Below are positions 47,737-57,500 of a stretch of 64,000 nucleotides of DNA, piece by piece. The notes under the pieces are model-generated. The model was not told where the DNA came from, searched no databases, and was given only the letters and a program-made list of their open reading frames with translations. The position numbers and the translations under genes are program-made. The stretch's first letter is position 1; each line of letters begins with the position of its first letter. Source of the stretch: DASRJW01 sp035649435 (GTDB lineage Bacteria; Krumholzibacteriota; Krumholzibacteriia; G020349025); assembly GCA_035649435.1 (NCBI GenBank), contig DASRJO010000063.1, positions 4,590 through 68,589 of the forward strand. The letters run 5' to 3'.

Positions 47737-49293
47737 ATGCAGACGAAACGCAATGTGTTGTGGGTGGACGACGAGATCGAGTTGCTGAAACCCCACCTGC
47801 TGTTCCTGGAGCAGCGCGGCTATGGGGTGACAGCGGTGGCCAACGGCGAGGATGCGGTGAATCTCGTGCGCAGCCGCCCCTTCGACATCGTGCTCCTCGA
47901 CGCGATGATGCCCGGGAAGGACGGACTGCAGACCTTGCAGGAGATCCGCCAGATCGATGTCCAGATCCCCGTGGTCATGATCACCCGCAACGAAGAAGAA
48001 GCGATCATGGACCAGGCGATCGGGCGCCGCGCCGATGATTACCTGCTCAAGCCGGTCAACCCGACCCAGATCCTCGCCGCCATCCGCCGCATCCTCGAGC
48101 GCCACAAGATCTCCGAGACGCAAGTGGCGAAGGATTACGTGTCGCAGTTTCGCGAGCTCGATCCGACACGCTTCGACCGCCTCGATCACCAGGAGTGGGT
48201 CGACACCTACCTGCGCATGATCGACTGGGACATCCAGCTCGATCGCTACCGTGACACCGGTTTGGCGCAGACCCACGAGGACCAGAAGCGTGCTGCCAAC
48301 TTCGAATTCTGCCGTTTCATGGTGCGCAACTACCGCAGCTGGGTGCAGGAGCGCACCGGCCCCGAGCTGTCGCCGGACGTGTTTCGCAACCATGTGATGC
48401 CGGCGGTCAAGGCCGGACGCAAAGTCGCGTTCATCATCGTCGATTGCATGCGGCTCGATCAATGGCTGACCATGGAGCCGCTGCTGGCGCCGTATTTCCG
48501 CATCGAGCGCAAGCACTACTACAGCATTTTGCCGTCGGCGACGCCGTACTCGCGCAATGCGCTCTTCGCTGGTCTGTTTCCGCTCGAGATCCTGCGCCGC
48601 CATCCGAACTATTGGGACTCGCAGCGCGGCGAGGGCAGCCTCAACCGCTTCGAGCGCGAGCTGCTGGAGGCGCAGCTGCAACGCCTCGGCGCCGCCTCCG
48701 ACATCAAGGTGCGCTACGCCAAGGTGTACGGTGCCGACGAGGCGGCCGAGGTGCAGCGCGCGGTGCAGCGTAAGGCCGATGTCGACGTCTTCGGCCTGGT
48801 GTTCAACTTCATCGACATCCTGGCGCATGGGCGCAGCGAGTCCACCATTCTGCAGGAGATCGCACCGGACGAGGCGGCGTTCCGCAGCCTGGCCCGCAGC
48901 TGGTTCGAGCATTCGTCGCTGTTCGATCTGTTGAAGCGAATGAGCGCCGCTGGCATCGAGGTCTTCGTCACCACCGATCACGGCGCGGTGTTGGGAATGC
49001 GGCCCACCGTCGCCACCGGCAACCGCGACACGTCGACCAACGTGCGCTACAAGTACGGTGAGAATCTCGGCTGCGACGACAAGGGCGCATTCAAGATGCA
49101 GGAGCCCGAGCATTACATGCTGCCAAAGATGCGCACCACCGAGAACTTCATCATCGCCAAGGAGAACTTCTACTTCGTCTACCCGACGCAGTTTCGCAAG
49201 TACGAGAAGCAGTTCCACGGCAGCTTCCAGCACGGCGGCATGTCGCTGGAGGAAATCATCCTGCCAATCGCCCACCTGCAGCCGCGCCGGTAA
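47737..49293 (+). CDS. porX: PorX-type response regulator with PglZ phosphatase domain
   Basis: A 518-residue regulator. Residues 6-120 are a receiver domain: VDDE at beta-1, phospho-acceptor in VLLDAMMPGKDG, Thr in VVMITRN and Lys in LLKPVNP. After a helical linker comes a PglZ/alkaline-phosphatase-like domain with metal-ligand motifs IIVDCMRLDQW, ILPSATPYSRNA, FNFIDILAHGRS, VTTDHGAVLG and FQHGGMSLEE, all intact. PorX with PorY controls type IX secretion genes in Porphyromonas and Flavobacterium. ATG 47737 has GAAGAGG upstream; GTG 47731 is possible. It is encoded next to a kinase and upstream of tsaE with a three-base gap. Confidence 0.9.
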   Translation: MQTKRNVLWVDDEIELLKPHLLFLEQRGYGVTAVANGEDAVNLVRSRPFDIVLLDAMMPGKDGLQTLQEIRQIDVQIPVVMITRNEEEAIMDQAIGRRADDYLLKPVNPTQILAAIRRILERHKISETQVAKDYVSQFRELDPTRFDRLDHQEWVDTYLRMIDWDIQLDRYRDTGLAQTHEDQKRAANFEFCRFMVRNYRSWVQERTGPELSPDVFRNHVMPAVKAGRKVAFIIVDCMRLDQWLTMEPLLAPYFRIERKHYYSILPSATPYSRNALFAGLFPLEILRRHPNYWDSQRGEGSLNRFERELLEAQLQRLGAASDIKVRYAKVYGADEAAEVQRAVQRKADVDVFGLVFNFIDILAHGRSESTILQEIAPDEAAFRSLARSWFEHSSLFDLLKRMSAAGIEVFVTTDHGAVLGMRPTVATGNRDTSTNVRYKYGENLGCDDKGAFKMQEPEHYMLPKMRTTENFIIAKENFYFVYPTQFRKYEKQFHGSFQHGGMSLEEIILPIAHLQPRR

Positions 49294-49296
49294 GCC

Positions 49297-49710
49297 GTGG
49301 ACCACGAATGGACGAGCCGCTCGGCGGAAGAAACGCGCGCCCTGGGCCAGGCCATGGGGTCCAGCCTGCGCGGCGGGGAAGTCGTGCTGTTGTGCGGCGA
49401 TCTGGGCGCCGGCAAGACACACTTCGCGCAAGGGGTGGCGCGCGGGCTCGGGGTCACGGCCGCCGTGGTCTCACCCACCTTCACGCTCGCGGCGCACTAT
49501 GAAGGGCGTGTGCCGCTCGTGCACTACGATCTCTATCGCCTGGCGAGCGCGGACGAGCTGGCCGGACTGGGGTTCCTGCAAGCGGACGATGCGCGCACGG
49601 TGAGCCTCGTCGAGTGGGGTGACCGCGTGCAAGTCGCCGGCGCGATTCGGGTCACATTGCACCTGCAGGCCGATGGCACAAGGCGCATTACCGTCGCCGG
49701 CAGCGAGTGA
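49297..49710 (+). CDS. tsaE: tRNA threonylcarbamoyladenosine biosynthesis ATPase TsaE
   Basis: A 137-residue P-loop ATPase needed with TsaB and TsaD for t6A at position 37 of ANN-reading tRNAs. The Walker A is GDLGAGKTHFAQG near residue 34, VSPTFTLAAHY near 58, the conserved HYDLYRL near 75, and LVEWGDR near 103. Length is normal. It starts with GTG three bases after the porX stop and is followed after three bases by tsaB, so translation is probably coupled. Confidence 0.95.
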   Translation: MDHEWTSRSAEETRALGQAMGSSLRGGEVVLLCGDLGAGKTHFAQGVARGLGVTAAVVSPTFTLAAHYEGRVPLVHYDLYRLASADELAGLGFLQADDARTVSLVEWGDRVQVAGAIRVTLHLQADGTRRITVAGSE

Positions 49711-49713
49711 CCG

Positions 49714-50403
49714 ATGATCTCCACGCCGAATCTGCTGTTCCTGCATGCGAGCGAGACGCCGGGTCTGGTGGCTGCCACGCACGCCGGACGGCTGGAAGCG
49801 CGCGTGCTCGAGGCACGCGGGCTTGGCGCACCGGCGCTGTTGGCCGATGTCGAGGCGGTGCTCGCAGCGCTCGGCGTGAGCTGCGCCGAACTGGAAGGTG
49901 TCGTCGTGAGCATCGGTCCCGGCAGCTTCACCGGGATTCGCGTCGGCATCGCGACGGCCCTCGGGCTCGCCATCGCCCGAGGCTGGCGGCCCTGGGTTTG
50001 CGACAGCCTGATCGCGGAAGCCGCTGCCTGCCTGCCGCGCCAAGGCCCCGTGGCGGTCTGTCACGACGCGCGGCGGGGAGAGGTGTACGCGGCTCTCTAT
50101 GAATGTGGACCCGGTCCGCTCTTGCGCGTCGACCCCTTCTGCGCCGCGCCTCGGGCCGCGGCATCGCGGCTGCAGGCGATGATTGCACCGGGGACGCGCG
50201 CCACGCTCGTCGGGTCGGGTGCGCCGCTCGTGGGCGCCGAACCCGGCGAGTGGAACCTGCACGCGCCCATCGCGCCGCGGGAGCTGGCGCTCGCAGTGTT
50301 CGGTCTCGTCGCCCGAGGGGTTTTGAGCGCGGTCGATCCAATGCGACTCGGGCCCCTCTACATTCGCAATCCGGACATCGGACGGGCGCCACTCGGCGCG
50401 TGA
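49714..50403 (+). CDS. tsaB: tRNA threonylcarbamoyladenosine biosynthesis protein TsaB
   Basis: A 229-residue ASKHA-fold protein, the scaffold partner of TsaD in t6A synthesis. It has the recognisable GPGSFTGIRVGIATALGLA motif near residue 68, VCDSLIAEAAA near 94 and VCHDARRGEVYAALY near 113. No phosphate-binding loop is expected, since TsaB is non-catalytic. tsaD itself is not in the window. It sits between tsaE (three-base gap) and rimI (15-base gap), the common bacterial order. Confidence 0.93.
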   Translation: MISTPNLLFLHASETPGLVAATHAGRLEARVLEARGLGAPALLADVEAVLAALGVSCAELEGVVVSIGPGSFTGIRVGIATALGLAIARGWRPWVCDSLIAEAAACLPRQGPVAVCHDARRGEVYAALYECGPGPLLRVDPFCAAPRAAASRLQAMIAPGTRATLVGSGAPLVGAEPGEWNLHAPIAPRELALAVFGLVARGVLSAVDPMRLGPLYIRNPDIGRAPLGA

Positions 50404-50418
50404 GTCCTCTGGGGGACG

Positions 50419-50904
50419 ATGGAGTTTTCGCTGCAAACGATGGCGCCGGAGCATCTCGACCAGGTGCTCGCGATCGAGCGCACGTTCGCTGCGCCATGGA
50501 CGCGCGAGATGTTCTTGCAGGAGCTGCGCATGCAATGGGACGTCTCGGAAGCCCTGGTGTCGCTGCGCCAGGACGAGGTCGTGGGCTACGTGCTGTGCTG
50601 GTTCGTTGCCGACGAGGTGCACGTCGTCAACCTGGCGGTGCAGTCACGCTGGCGTCGGCGCGGCATCGGCCGCCGGTTGATGGACGCGGTCTGCGAGCGC
50701 GCGCGGACGCGAGGAATGGTGGTGGCTACGCTCGAAGTGCGCACGCACAACGAGGCCGCGATTCGTCTCTATGAGACGTTGGGATTTCGTCAGGTCGCGA
50801 TTCGCAAGGGCTACTATGCCGACAACGGCGAAGATGCTCTGGTGATGCTGAAGGAGCTGGGTGCTCCGCCGACCTCCGACGCCGATGGCCCGAGAGTCGT
50901 CTGA
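50419..50904 (+). CDS. rimI: ribosomal-protein-alanine N-acetyltransferase
   Basis: A 161-residue GNAT acetyltransferase, RimI type, which acetylates the N-terminal alanine of S18 and possibly other proteins. PWTREMFLQEL near residue 26 is characteristic of RimI; the acetyl-CoA loop is SRWRRRGIGRRLM near 77, and VRTHNEAAIRLYETLGFRQV near 108 with YYADNGEDALVM closes the fold. It follows tsaB in the usual tsaE-tsaB-rimI order and ends the operon. An imperfect stem near 50925-50940 and an A/T-rich stretch follow. Confidence 0.92.
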   Translation: MEFSLQTMAPEHLDQVLAIERTFAAPWTREMFLQELRMQWDVSEALVSLRQDEVVGYVLCWFVADEVHVVNLAVQSRWRRRGIGRRLMDAVCERARTRGMVVATLEVRTHNEAAIRLYETLGFRQVAIRKGYYADNGEDALVMLKELGAPPTSDADGPRVV

Positions 50905-50960
50905 ACCAGAGCTTCAGCGTCTGGAAAGGGGCCTTTCCCGCAGCGGCCAAAAAGGCGCTC

Positions 50961-51000
50961 ACAATGAGTTAATTTTAATAAAATGAATAATTTACACTGA
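50961..51000. other. A/T-rich island upstream of accD promoter
   Basis: About 40 bases (AATTTTAATAAAATGAATAA and flanks) are almost free of G and C in otherwise very GC-rich DNA. It ends 50 bases before the accD -35 element, so it could be an UP-type element or a binding site for a nucleoid protein. Confidence 0.45.
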
Positions 51001-51050
51001 AATCGGCACCTCGGAGCGGGGAATCGGCGCCGGGCTTGCCCGAGAAAATC

Positions 51051-51078
51051 TTGAGGGGCAGCCCGCCAGGCCTATAAT
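51051..51078 (+). promoter_or_regulatory. consensus promoter of accD operon
   Basis: TTGAGG (51051-51056) and a perfect TATAAT (51073-51078) are 16 bases apart. The leader to ATG 51113 is about 28 bases with GAGGAGGG ahead of the start. Confidence 0.75.
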
Positions 51079-51112
51079 CGCCTCGGCCAGCGGAACGAGG
51101 AGGGAGCCGACG

Positions 51113-52129
51113 ATGTCTTGGCTGCACCGCGCCAAACAGGGCGTGAAGATCCAGCGCACAGCGGACAAGAGGGAGCTGCCCGAGGGCATGTGGATGAAGT
51201 GCCCCGGTTGTTCTGAGATCATCTATCGCGTCGAGCTCGAGAAGAACCAATGGGTCTGCAACCGTTGCAGCTATCATTTTCCGCTCAGCGCGCGCCAATA
51301 CGTCGAGATCCTCACCGATCCGGGTTCCTTCACCGAAACCTATCGCTCGATCACGTCGCTCGACCCGCTCGATTTTCGCGACGCCAAGGAAAAGTACCGA
51401 CTCAAGCTCAAGAAGACGATGCTCCGCACCAATTTGAGCGAGGCGGTGCTCACCGGCCAAGCGCGTTTGCACGATCGCGAGGTCGTCCTCGGCGTCTTCG
51501 ATTTCGCCTTCCTCGGTGGCAGCATGGGCTCGGTGGTGGGGGAGAAGATCGCCCGCGCCGGGTTGGATGCGCTGGCGCGGCGAGCGCCGTTCATCATCCT
51601 GTCGCGCTCCGGGGGCGCGCGCATGCACGAGTCGGTGCTCTCCCTCATGCAGATGGCGAAGACCAGCGCCGTGCTCGCCAAGCTGCACGAAGCGGGTGTG
51701 CCCTTCATCTCGATCATGTGCAATCCGACGACCGGTGGGGTCTCGGCCAGCTTCGCGGCACTCGGCGACGTCATCCTCGCCGAGCCCAAGGCACAGATCG
51801 GTTTCGCCGGACCGCGCGTCATCCGCGAGACCATCAACCAGGAGCTGCCGCCCGGCTTCCAGACCGCCGAGTTCGTGCAGGAGTGCGGCTTCGTCGATCT
51901 CATCGTGCACCGGCGCGACCTGCGTTCCGTCCTCGACCGCGTGCTCGGTTTCCTGTGCGTGCTCGGCCAAGAGGTGGTCGCTTCTCCCACGGGCAGCGGC
52001 AGCGTCCCGGCCGAAGAGGCCGCATCCGCCGGCGCCCGTCCGGTGCCGGAAGTGGCGCCGCCGTCGCGCGACGTGGTCGAGGTCCCGGAAACCACGCCGC
52101 GTCAGGTCGGCCGGCATGGACCTGCCTAG
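51113..52129 (+). CDS. accD: acetyl-CoA carboxylase carboxyltransferase subunit beta
   Basis: Beta half of the carboxyltransferase that moves CO2 from biotin to acetyl-CoA, the first step of fatty-acid synthesis. The N-terminal zinc ribbon uses CPGC (about 30-33) and CNRC (about 49-52). The crotonase-like core has GGSMGSVVGEKI near 140, SRSGGARMHESVLSLMQMAK near 165, NPTTGGVSASFA near 205 and IGFAGPRVI near 226. The last 45 residues are a Pro/Ala/Val-rich tail not needed in the family. It has a consensus promoter, and folC begins 14 bases before its stop in another frame. Confidence 0.96.
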   Translation: MSWLHRAKQGVKIQRTADKRELPEGMWMKCPGCSEIIYRVELEKNQWVCNRCSYHFPLSARQYVEILTDPGSFTETYRSITSLDPLDFRDAKEKYRLKLKKTMLRTNLSEAVLTGQARLHDREVVLGVFDFAFLGGSMGSVVGEKIARAGLDALARRAPFIILSRSGGARMHESVLSLMQMAKTSAVLAKLHEAGVPFISIMCNPTTGGVSASFAALGDVILAEPKAQIGFAGPRVIRETINQELPPGFQTAEFVQECGFVDLIVHRRDLRSVLDRVLGFLCVLGQEVVASPTGSGSVPAEEAASAGARPVPEVAPPSRDVVEVPETTPRQVGRHGPA

Positions 52130-53477
52130 CCCGGCGCAAGCCTTCTCCCCCGAGATTCAATTTCTCTACGGATTGCAGAGCGGCAGGACACGTCTCGGCC
52201 TGGCTTCGACGCGCCACTTGCTGCGCCTCGTCGGATCTCCCGAACGCGACGTGCCCGTCGTGCACGTGGCGGGGACGAACGGCAAGGGCTCGACCGCCGC
52301 ATACGCCGCGGCCATGTTGGAATCCGCAGGCCTTCGCGTCGGGCGTTTCACCTCGCCGCACATCCTGTCGGTCGAAGAGCGCATCTGCATCGACGGCGTG
52401 CCGATCGATCCGGCGGAATTCGCCGGGCGCGTACGCGAGCTGCGCCCGGCGATCGAACGCGCCGGGGCCTCTTTCTTCGAGTCGATGACGGCGATCGCCG
52501 CGCGGGTGTTCCAAGCCGCGCGAGTGGATGCGGCCGTGTACGAGGTCGGCCTCGGCGGACGCCTCGATGCCACCAACGCCTTGCCGGCCACGGTCTCGGT
52601 GGTGACCAGCATCGGCCACGACCACGAGACGATCCTCGGCCGCGGCTTGCGTGCCGTGTGCGGCGAGAAACTGGGGATCGCGCGCGCAGGAGTGCCGTTG
52701 CACGCCGCGCTCACCCGACCCGATCTGGTGCGCTTGGCGCGCGACCACTGTGCGCGCAAGCGCACCCCGTTCAAGCTCCTCGACCCGGGCTTGGCCTCCG
52801 TGCGCAGCATCGATCTCGGCGGGATGCGCTTCGATCTCGCCCTCCCGGGCGGCGCCGGCTTGTGGACGAGCTTCCACGGTGCGCACTATGCGCGCAATGC
52901 CGCGCTGGCGGCGCTGGCGGTGGCGGATCTCTTGGCGGCGCGGGGGAAGGACGAGCACACCAACTTGGCCGCGGCCACGGCGCGTGCTTTCCTGCCCGGG
53001 CGGTTGCAAGTGCTGCCGGCGTCGGGAACATCTCCGCGCGTGATTCTGGACGTAGCGCACAACCCGGAAGCATTGCAGACCACGTTGCAGGTGGCGCGCG
53101 CGCTGCTCGGCGACGAACGACCGGTCGTCGTGCTCGGCATGATGCGCGACAAGCGCCTCGGCGACGCATCGAAATTGCTCGATGGCTGGGCGCGCGAGCT
53201 CTGGATCGTGGCGCCGCGCGTCGCGCGCGCCTGGGAACCGCGCCGCGTGGCGGCACGCTTGCGGGCTCGGGGAGGCGACCTGGTGCTCGAAGTCGAGCCC
53301 GATGCCTGCCAGGCGCTCTCGCGCGCGATGACGCGGGCGACGACGGTCTTGGTCCTCGGCAGCCACTACCTCGTCGGCGAGGTGCTGCCGCATTTGGCGG
53401 CGATGCGCGGCGTGTCGGCGCAATCGTTGCTGTCGGCGCCGGCGGTGCAGCCGCGGATGCCGGCGCCCGCGAGATGA
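52116..53477 (+). CDS. folC: folylpolyglutamate / dihydrofolate synthase
   Basis: A 453-residue Mur-ligase-type enzyme adding glutamate to folates and, if bifunctional, making dihydrofolate. FLYGLQSGRTRLGL near residue 16, ATP loop VAGTNGKGSTAAY near 50, FTSPHILSVEERI near 79, the metal/ATP block EVGLGGRLDATNAL near 144 and TSIGHDHETILG near 166, then DVAHNPEAL near 309 in the C-terminal domain. ATG 52116 overlaps the end of accD, the common accD-folC arrangement. The last 20 residues form a short extension. Confidence 0.95.
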   Translation: MDLPSPAQAFSPEIQFLYGLQSGRTRLGLASTRHLLRLVGSPERDVPVVHVAGTNGKGSTAAYAAAMLESAGLRVGRFTSPHILSVEERICIDGVPIDPAEFAGRVRELRPAIERAGASFFESMTAIAARVFQAARVDAAVYEVGLGGRLDATNALPATVSVVTSIGHDHETILGRGLRAVCGEKLGIARAGVPLHAALTRPDLVRLARDHCARKRTPFKLLDPGLASVRSIDLGGMRFDLALPGGAGLWTSFHGAHYARNAALAALAVADLLAARGKDEHTNLAAATARAFLPGRLQVLPASGTSPRVILDVAHNPEALQTTLQVARALLGDERPVVVLGMMRDKRLGDASKLLDGWARELWIVAPRVARAWEPRRVAARLRARGGDLVLEVEPDACQALSRAMTRATTVLVLGSHYLVGEVLPHLAAMRGVSAQSLLSAPAVQPRMPAPAR

Positions 53478-53503
53478 CGCCACGATCGCAAAGGAGCCCA
53501 GGC

Positions 53504-54472
53504 GTGACCGAGAGATCGATGATGGCCGGCGTCGATGTCGGCGGCACCAACGTCAAGATCGCGCTGGTGTGGAGCGATGGGGAAGTCCTCGCCTCTCGAC
53601 AAATCCCGACGCAGGCCGAGTCCGGTCCCGCCGCCGGGTGCGAGCGCATCGTCTCGACGTTGCGACAGCTCATGCACGAAGCGGGCGCGTCGATCCCGCC
53701 CCCGCGCATCGTGGGCGTCGCCTCCGCCGGTTTGGTGGATGCGGTGCACAATCTCGTGGTGGACTCGCCGAACCTGCGCTCTTGGGAACGATTTCCTCTT
53801 GCCCAGCGTCTCGGCGAAGGCATCGGCGCCGCGGCCTACCTCGAAAACGACGTCAATGCCATGGCGTATGGCGAATGGCGCTTCGGCGCCGGCCGCGGCA
53901 CCCGGCACATGGTCTGCCTCGCCCTCGGCACCGGCGTGGGCGGCGGACTGATCCTCGACGGGCACCTCTATCGTGGCGCGCGCGGCGCGGCGGCGGAGCT
54001 CGGCCACATCACGATCGACATGCATGGTCCACCATGCAGCTGTCCCAACGTCGGTTGTCTGGAGCGGCACATCGGCGCTGGCTACATTTCGGAGCGTGCG
54101 CGCGCGGCGCTCGCGGCATCGGCACGGCCGAGCCGGCTGCGGGATCTCGAGGACATCAAGCCCGAAACACTCTTTGCTGCCGCCGAGGCCGGCGACATCA
54201 TCGCGGCCGAGGTGTTGGCCGAATCGGGGGCGTTGCTCGGCCAGGGACTCGTGAGCTTGGTGAACATCTTCGATCCCGAGCGCGTGGTCATCGGCGGCGG
54301 CGTGGCACTTGCCGGCGATTGGCTGCTCGAGCCGGCTCGTCGTGTCGTGCGTGCGCGCGCCATGAGCGTCGCGGCCGCCGAGGTCGAGATCGTGCCGGCG
54401 GCGCTCGGTCACGATGGGGCCTTGATCGGCGCGGCCCTCCTGGCGGCGGCGCGCGATGCGGGGACGGCATGA
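53504..54472 (+). CDS. ROK-family sugar kinase (glucokinase-like)
   Basis: A 322-residue ROK protein. The phosphate-binding motif GVDVGGTNVKIALV lies near residue 8; YLENDVNAMAYGEW holds the catalytic aspartate; LALGTGVGGGLI is the ATP loop, and the zinc site is GHITID followed by CSCPNVGCLE, as in ROK glucokinases. No helix-turn-helix precedes it, so it is a kinase and not a repressor; glucose is the likely but unproven substrate. GTG 53504 with AAGGAG eight bases upstream is preferred over an ATG at 53474 that overlaps the folC stop. Confidence 0.88.
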   Translation: MTERSMMAGVDVGGTNVKIALVWSDGEVLASRQIPTQAESGPAAGCERIVSTLRQLMHEAGASIPPPRIVGVASAGLVDAVHNLVVDSPNLRSWERFPLAQRLGEGIGAAAYLENDVNAMAYGEWRFGAGRGTRHMVCLALGTGVGGGLILDGHLYRGARGAAAELGHITIDMHGPPCSCPNVGCLERHIGAGYISERARAALAASARPSRLRDLEDIKPETLFAAAEAGDIIAAEVLAESGALLGQGLVSLVNIFDPERVVIGGGVALAGDWLLEPARRVVRARAMSVAAAEVEIVPAALGHDGALIGAALLAAARDAGTA

Positions 54473-54596
54473 GCTCGCGCCGCGCGGTCGTGCACGGCGG
54501 TGGCGGAGGAGGGGGCGGCGGCGTATGTTCGGTCTCGTCGGCAGCCGTGCTGCCCCTCGCCAGGTGAGCCTGCCCGATTCTCCGGGGTCGCGATCG

Positions 54597-57500
54597 ATGC
54601 ATGCGCCGTGGCGCCTGGCCGCCGGCTTTCCCCTCCTGTTGCTCGCGCTCGTTGCGGGGCGAGCCGCCGCGCAGACGGCGCCCGAGCGCTTCGATCTGCG
54701 CGGCGCGCTCATGCAGTACGACACGCGCAGCAACGTCGCCACGTTCATCGACAGCGTCATCCTCCGGTATAGCGGCGTCACCGTCGAGAGCCAGCAGGCG
54801 CAACGCTACGGGACTTCGAACGACTACCACGTCCAGTTTCAGGGCGATGTGCGCATTCGCGACCGCGGTGTGATCATGCACGGGGACCAAGGCGAGTTCA
54901 GGCAGCGCGACAATTCCGCCGAGCTGCGCGGGCGCGTGACCATCCAGGATTCGACCGGTCTCATCCGCGCCAAGCGCGTGCGTTACTACCGCGACCAGCG
55001 TTTGCTCTGGCTGTGGGGCGATGTGGTCTTCGAGGACGAGGCCTCGATCGTGCAAGCCGACAGCGTGCGTTACGAAGAGGACCGGGGCTTCGGAGAGGCA
55101 TTCGGCAACGTCGTTCTCATCGACCGCAAACGCAACTCGCAAGCGCGCGGGCCGCACGGTTTCTACGATCGCGCCTCGGGGAACGCGTGGCTCGACCAGA
55201 AACCCGAGCTGGTGCTGCGCGACGAGGAGGGCATCGAAACCTTCGTCCATGCCGAGGAGAACTTTCGCGACGCCGAGAAGGGCCTCGGGTACCTGCGCGG
55301 CGGCGTGCGCATCGTGCGCGACAGCACCGTCGCCGAAGCCGATTCGGCCATCTTTCACGAGGCGAACAACCTCTTCGAGCTGCGCGGACATCCGCGGGTC
55401 CGCCGCGGCGGCACGCGCATCTCGGGCCAGGAGATCGACGTCCATTTCGGCGGCGAGGTAGTGGAGCAAGTGCGCGTGCGCCAGCGCGCTCTGCTGGTGC
55501 AGTCACGCCGCGACACCTTGCTGTTGCCGGATCCGAATCAAGTCTCCGGCGATTCGGCAGTGATCGATTTCGACCAGGGCAAGCTGCGGCGCGCCATCGT
55601 GTCGGGCAACGGCTCCAGCAACTTCGTGCCCGTCGAGGCCACCCCAAACCGCATTTCCCTCAACGAGGCGCAGTCGGATTCCATCGTCATGCTCTTCAAC
55701 GACGACGAGCTGCAGGAGGTGCTGTTCATCGGCAACGCCTCGGGGGTCTATCGCTATCACGACGGGGATTTCGCCACGCATCGTCCGCGCGGGGCGGCCG
55801 TGCCCGTCGACAGCGTCTTCGGCGTCGTGCGTGCCGACACCACGGCGTTCGATTTCCGCCGTCAGGCGAACACCGTGGAGTACAGCGGCGAGCGCATCCT
55901 GTATCTCGCGCCGTTCAACGACCTGCACATTCAAGGCTCGGCCCAGGTGATGTACCAAGGCCGCACGCTCAAGGCCGGCGACATCACCTTCGACGCCGAC
56001 ACCGATCTATTGACGGCGCGGAAAAGCCCCGTGCTTGTCGAAGGCGACCAGCGCGTCTACGGCGATCAGATGGGCTACGACATGCACGAGCGCCAGGCGT
56101 TTGTGACCGAGGGCGCCACCGTCTACGATCAAGGCTACTACCGTGGCACCCGCATCCTGCGCGATCCGGACGGCACGTTGCAGGTGGCCAAGGGGCGCTA
56201 CACCAGCTGCGACCTCGAGACGCCGCACTACGATTTCCGCAGCGATCAGATGAAGATCTACTTGCGCGACAAGGCGGTGGCGCGGCCGGTCTATCTCTAC
56301 CTCGGCAATCTGCCGATCTTCTACCTGCCGTTCTTCTTCAACTCGGTGGACCCGGGGCGGAAGAGCGGCTTCCTCATGCCCGACATCGAAATCGGCGTCG
56401 GCTCGAGCAGCCGCTACATCCGCGGTCTCAACTATTACTGGGCTGCGAGCAACTACTGGGACGTGATGTTCTCGAGCGCCTACAACGAACGCAGCCGCGT
56501 CGATCGCACCTCGGTGGAAGAGGTTCTGTCGTCCACCGGGCAGTCGCGCAACATCCAGCTCGGCGCCAACCTGCGCTACCTGCTGCGCTACCGCCTGAAC
56601 GGCAACGTCGAATACCGCCGCTCCGACGACATCGACACCGACGCTTCCTTCGTCACCATGCGCGGCAGTCACCGGCAGACGCTGAGTGACCGCATGACGC
56701 TCAACGGCACCTTGGACTTCGCCAGCAGCGACCAGGCGGTGCGCGCCACCAACGAGTTCACTGATTACGACCGCTCGCGGCAACGGCAGCTCACGTCCAG
56801 CCTCACGTTCAGCCGCGGCGGCCGCTTGGCGCGCACCAACGTGAGCTTGCAGCGCCGGCAGATCCTCGAGCCCGGCGACGACTTCGTCGGTCAATCCATC
56901 CTGAGCCAGACATTGCCGAGCCTGTCGCTCAGCTTCCCGCTCATCCGTCTGGCGCCGCGGCCCGGCCCGGGGGGACCGGGATGGCAGCGTTTCCTGAGCG
57001 ATCTGCAGTTCAACCCGAACCTGTCGGTGACGCGCAGAGTCGACGACGTGCGCCAGCGCCAGTGGATCGACGCGAGCACCGGCATGGTGGTGGCCGACAC
57101 CACCGGTGTCGATTCGGTACAGGCGACCTTTTTCACCGAAAGGCTGCAGCGCCTCGATGCCGCGACCGGGGCGGCGCTCGGACGCCAGAGCAGCCTGTGG
57201 ATCCTGACCGTCAACCCGTCGGTGTCGTACGCGGTGAGCTATGCCGACGACGATCGCAACCCGGTTCCGAGGTCCGATCGCTTCACGCAAAGCCTGCGCG
57301 CGGGATTGACCGCCTCGACACGGCTCTACGGCATCTTCCATCCCCGCATCGGCAGCCTGCGCGCGCTGCGCCACACCATCGAGCCCACGGCGAGCTACGC
57401 GTACACGGCAGCGCTCTCGGGTGTCACGGCGAATCAGGGTGTCACCCTCGGCCTGCGCAACTCGTTGGACGCCAAGGTGGAGAAGGATTCGACCGAGAAG

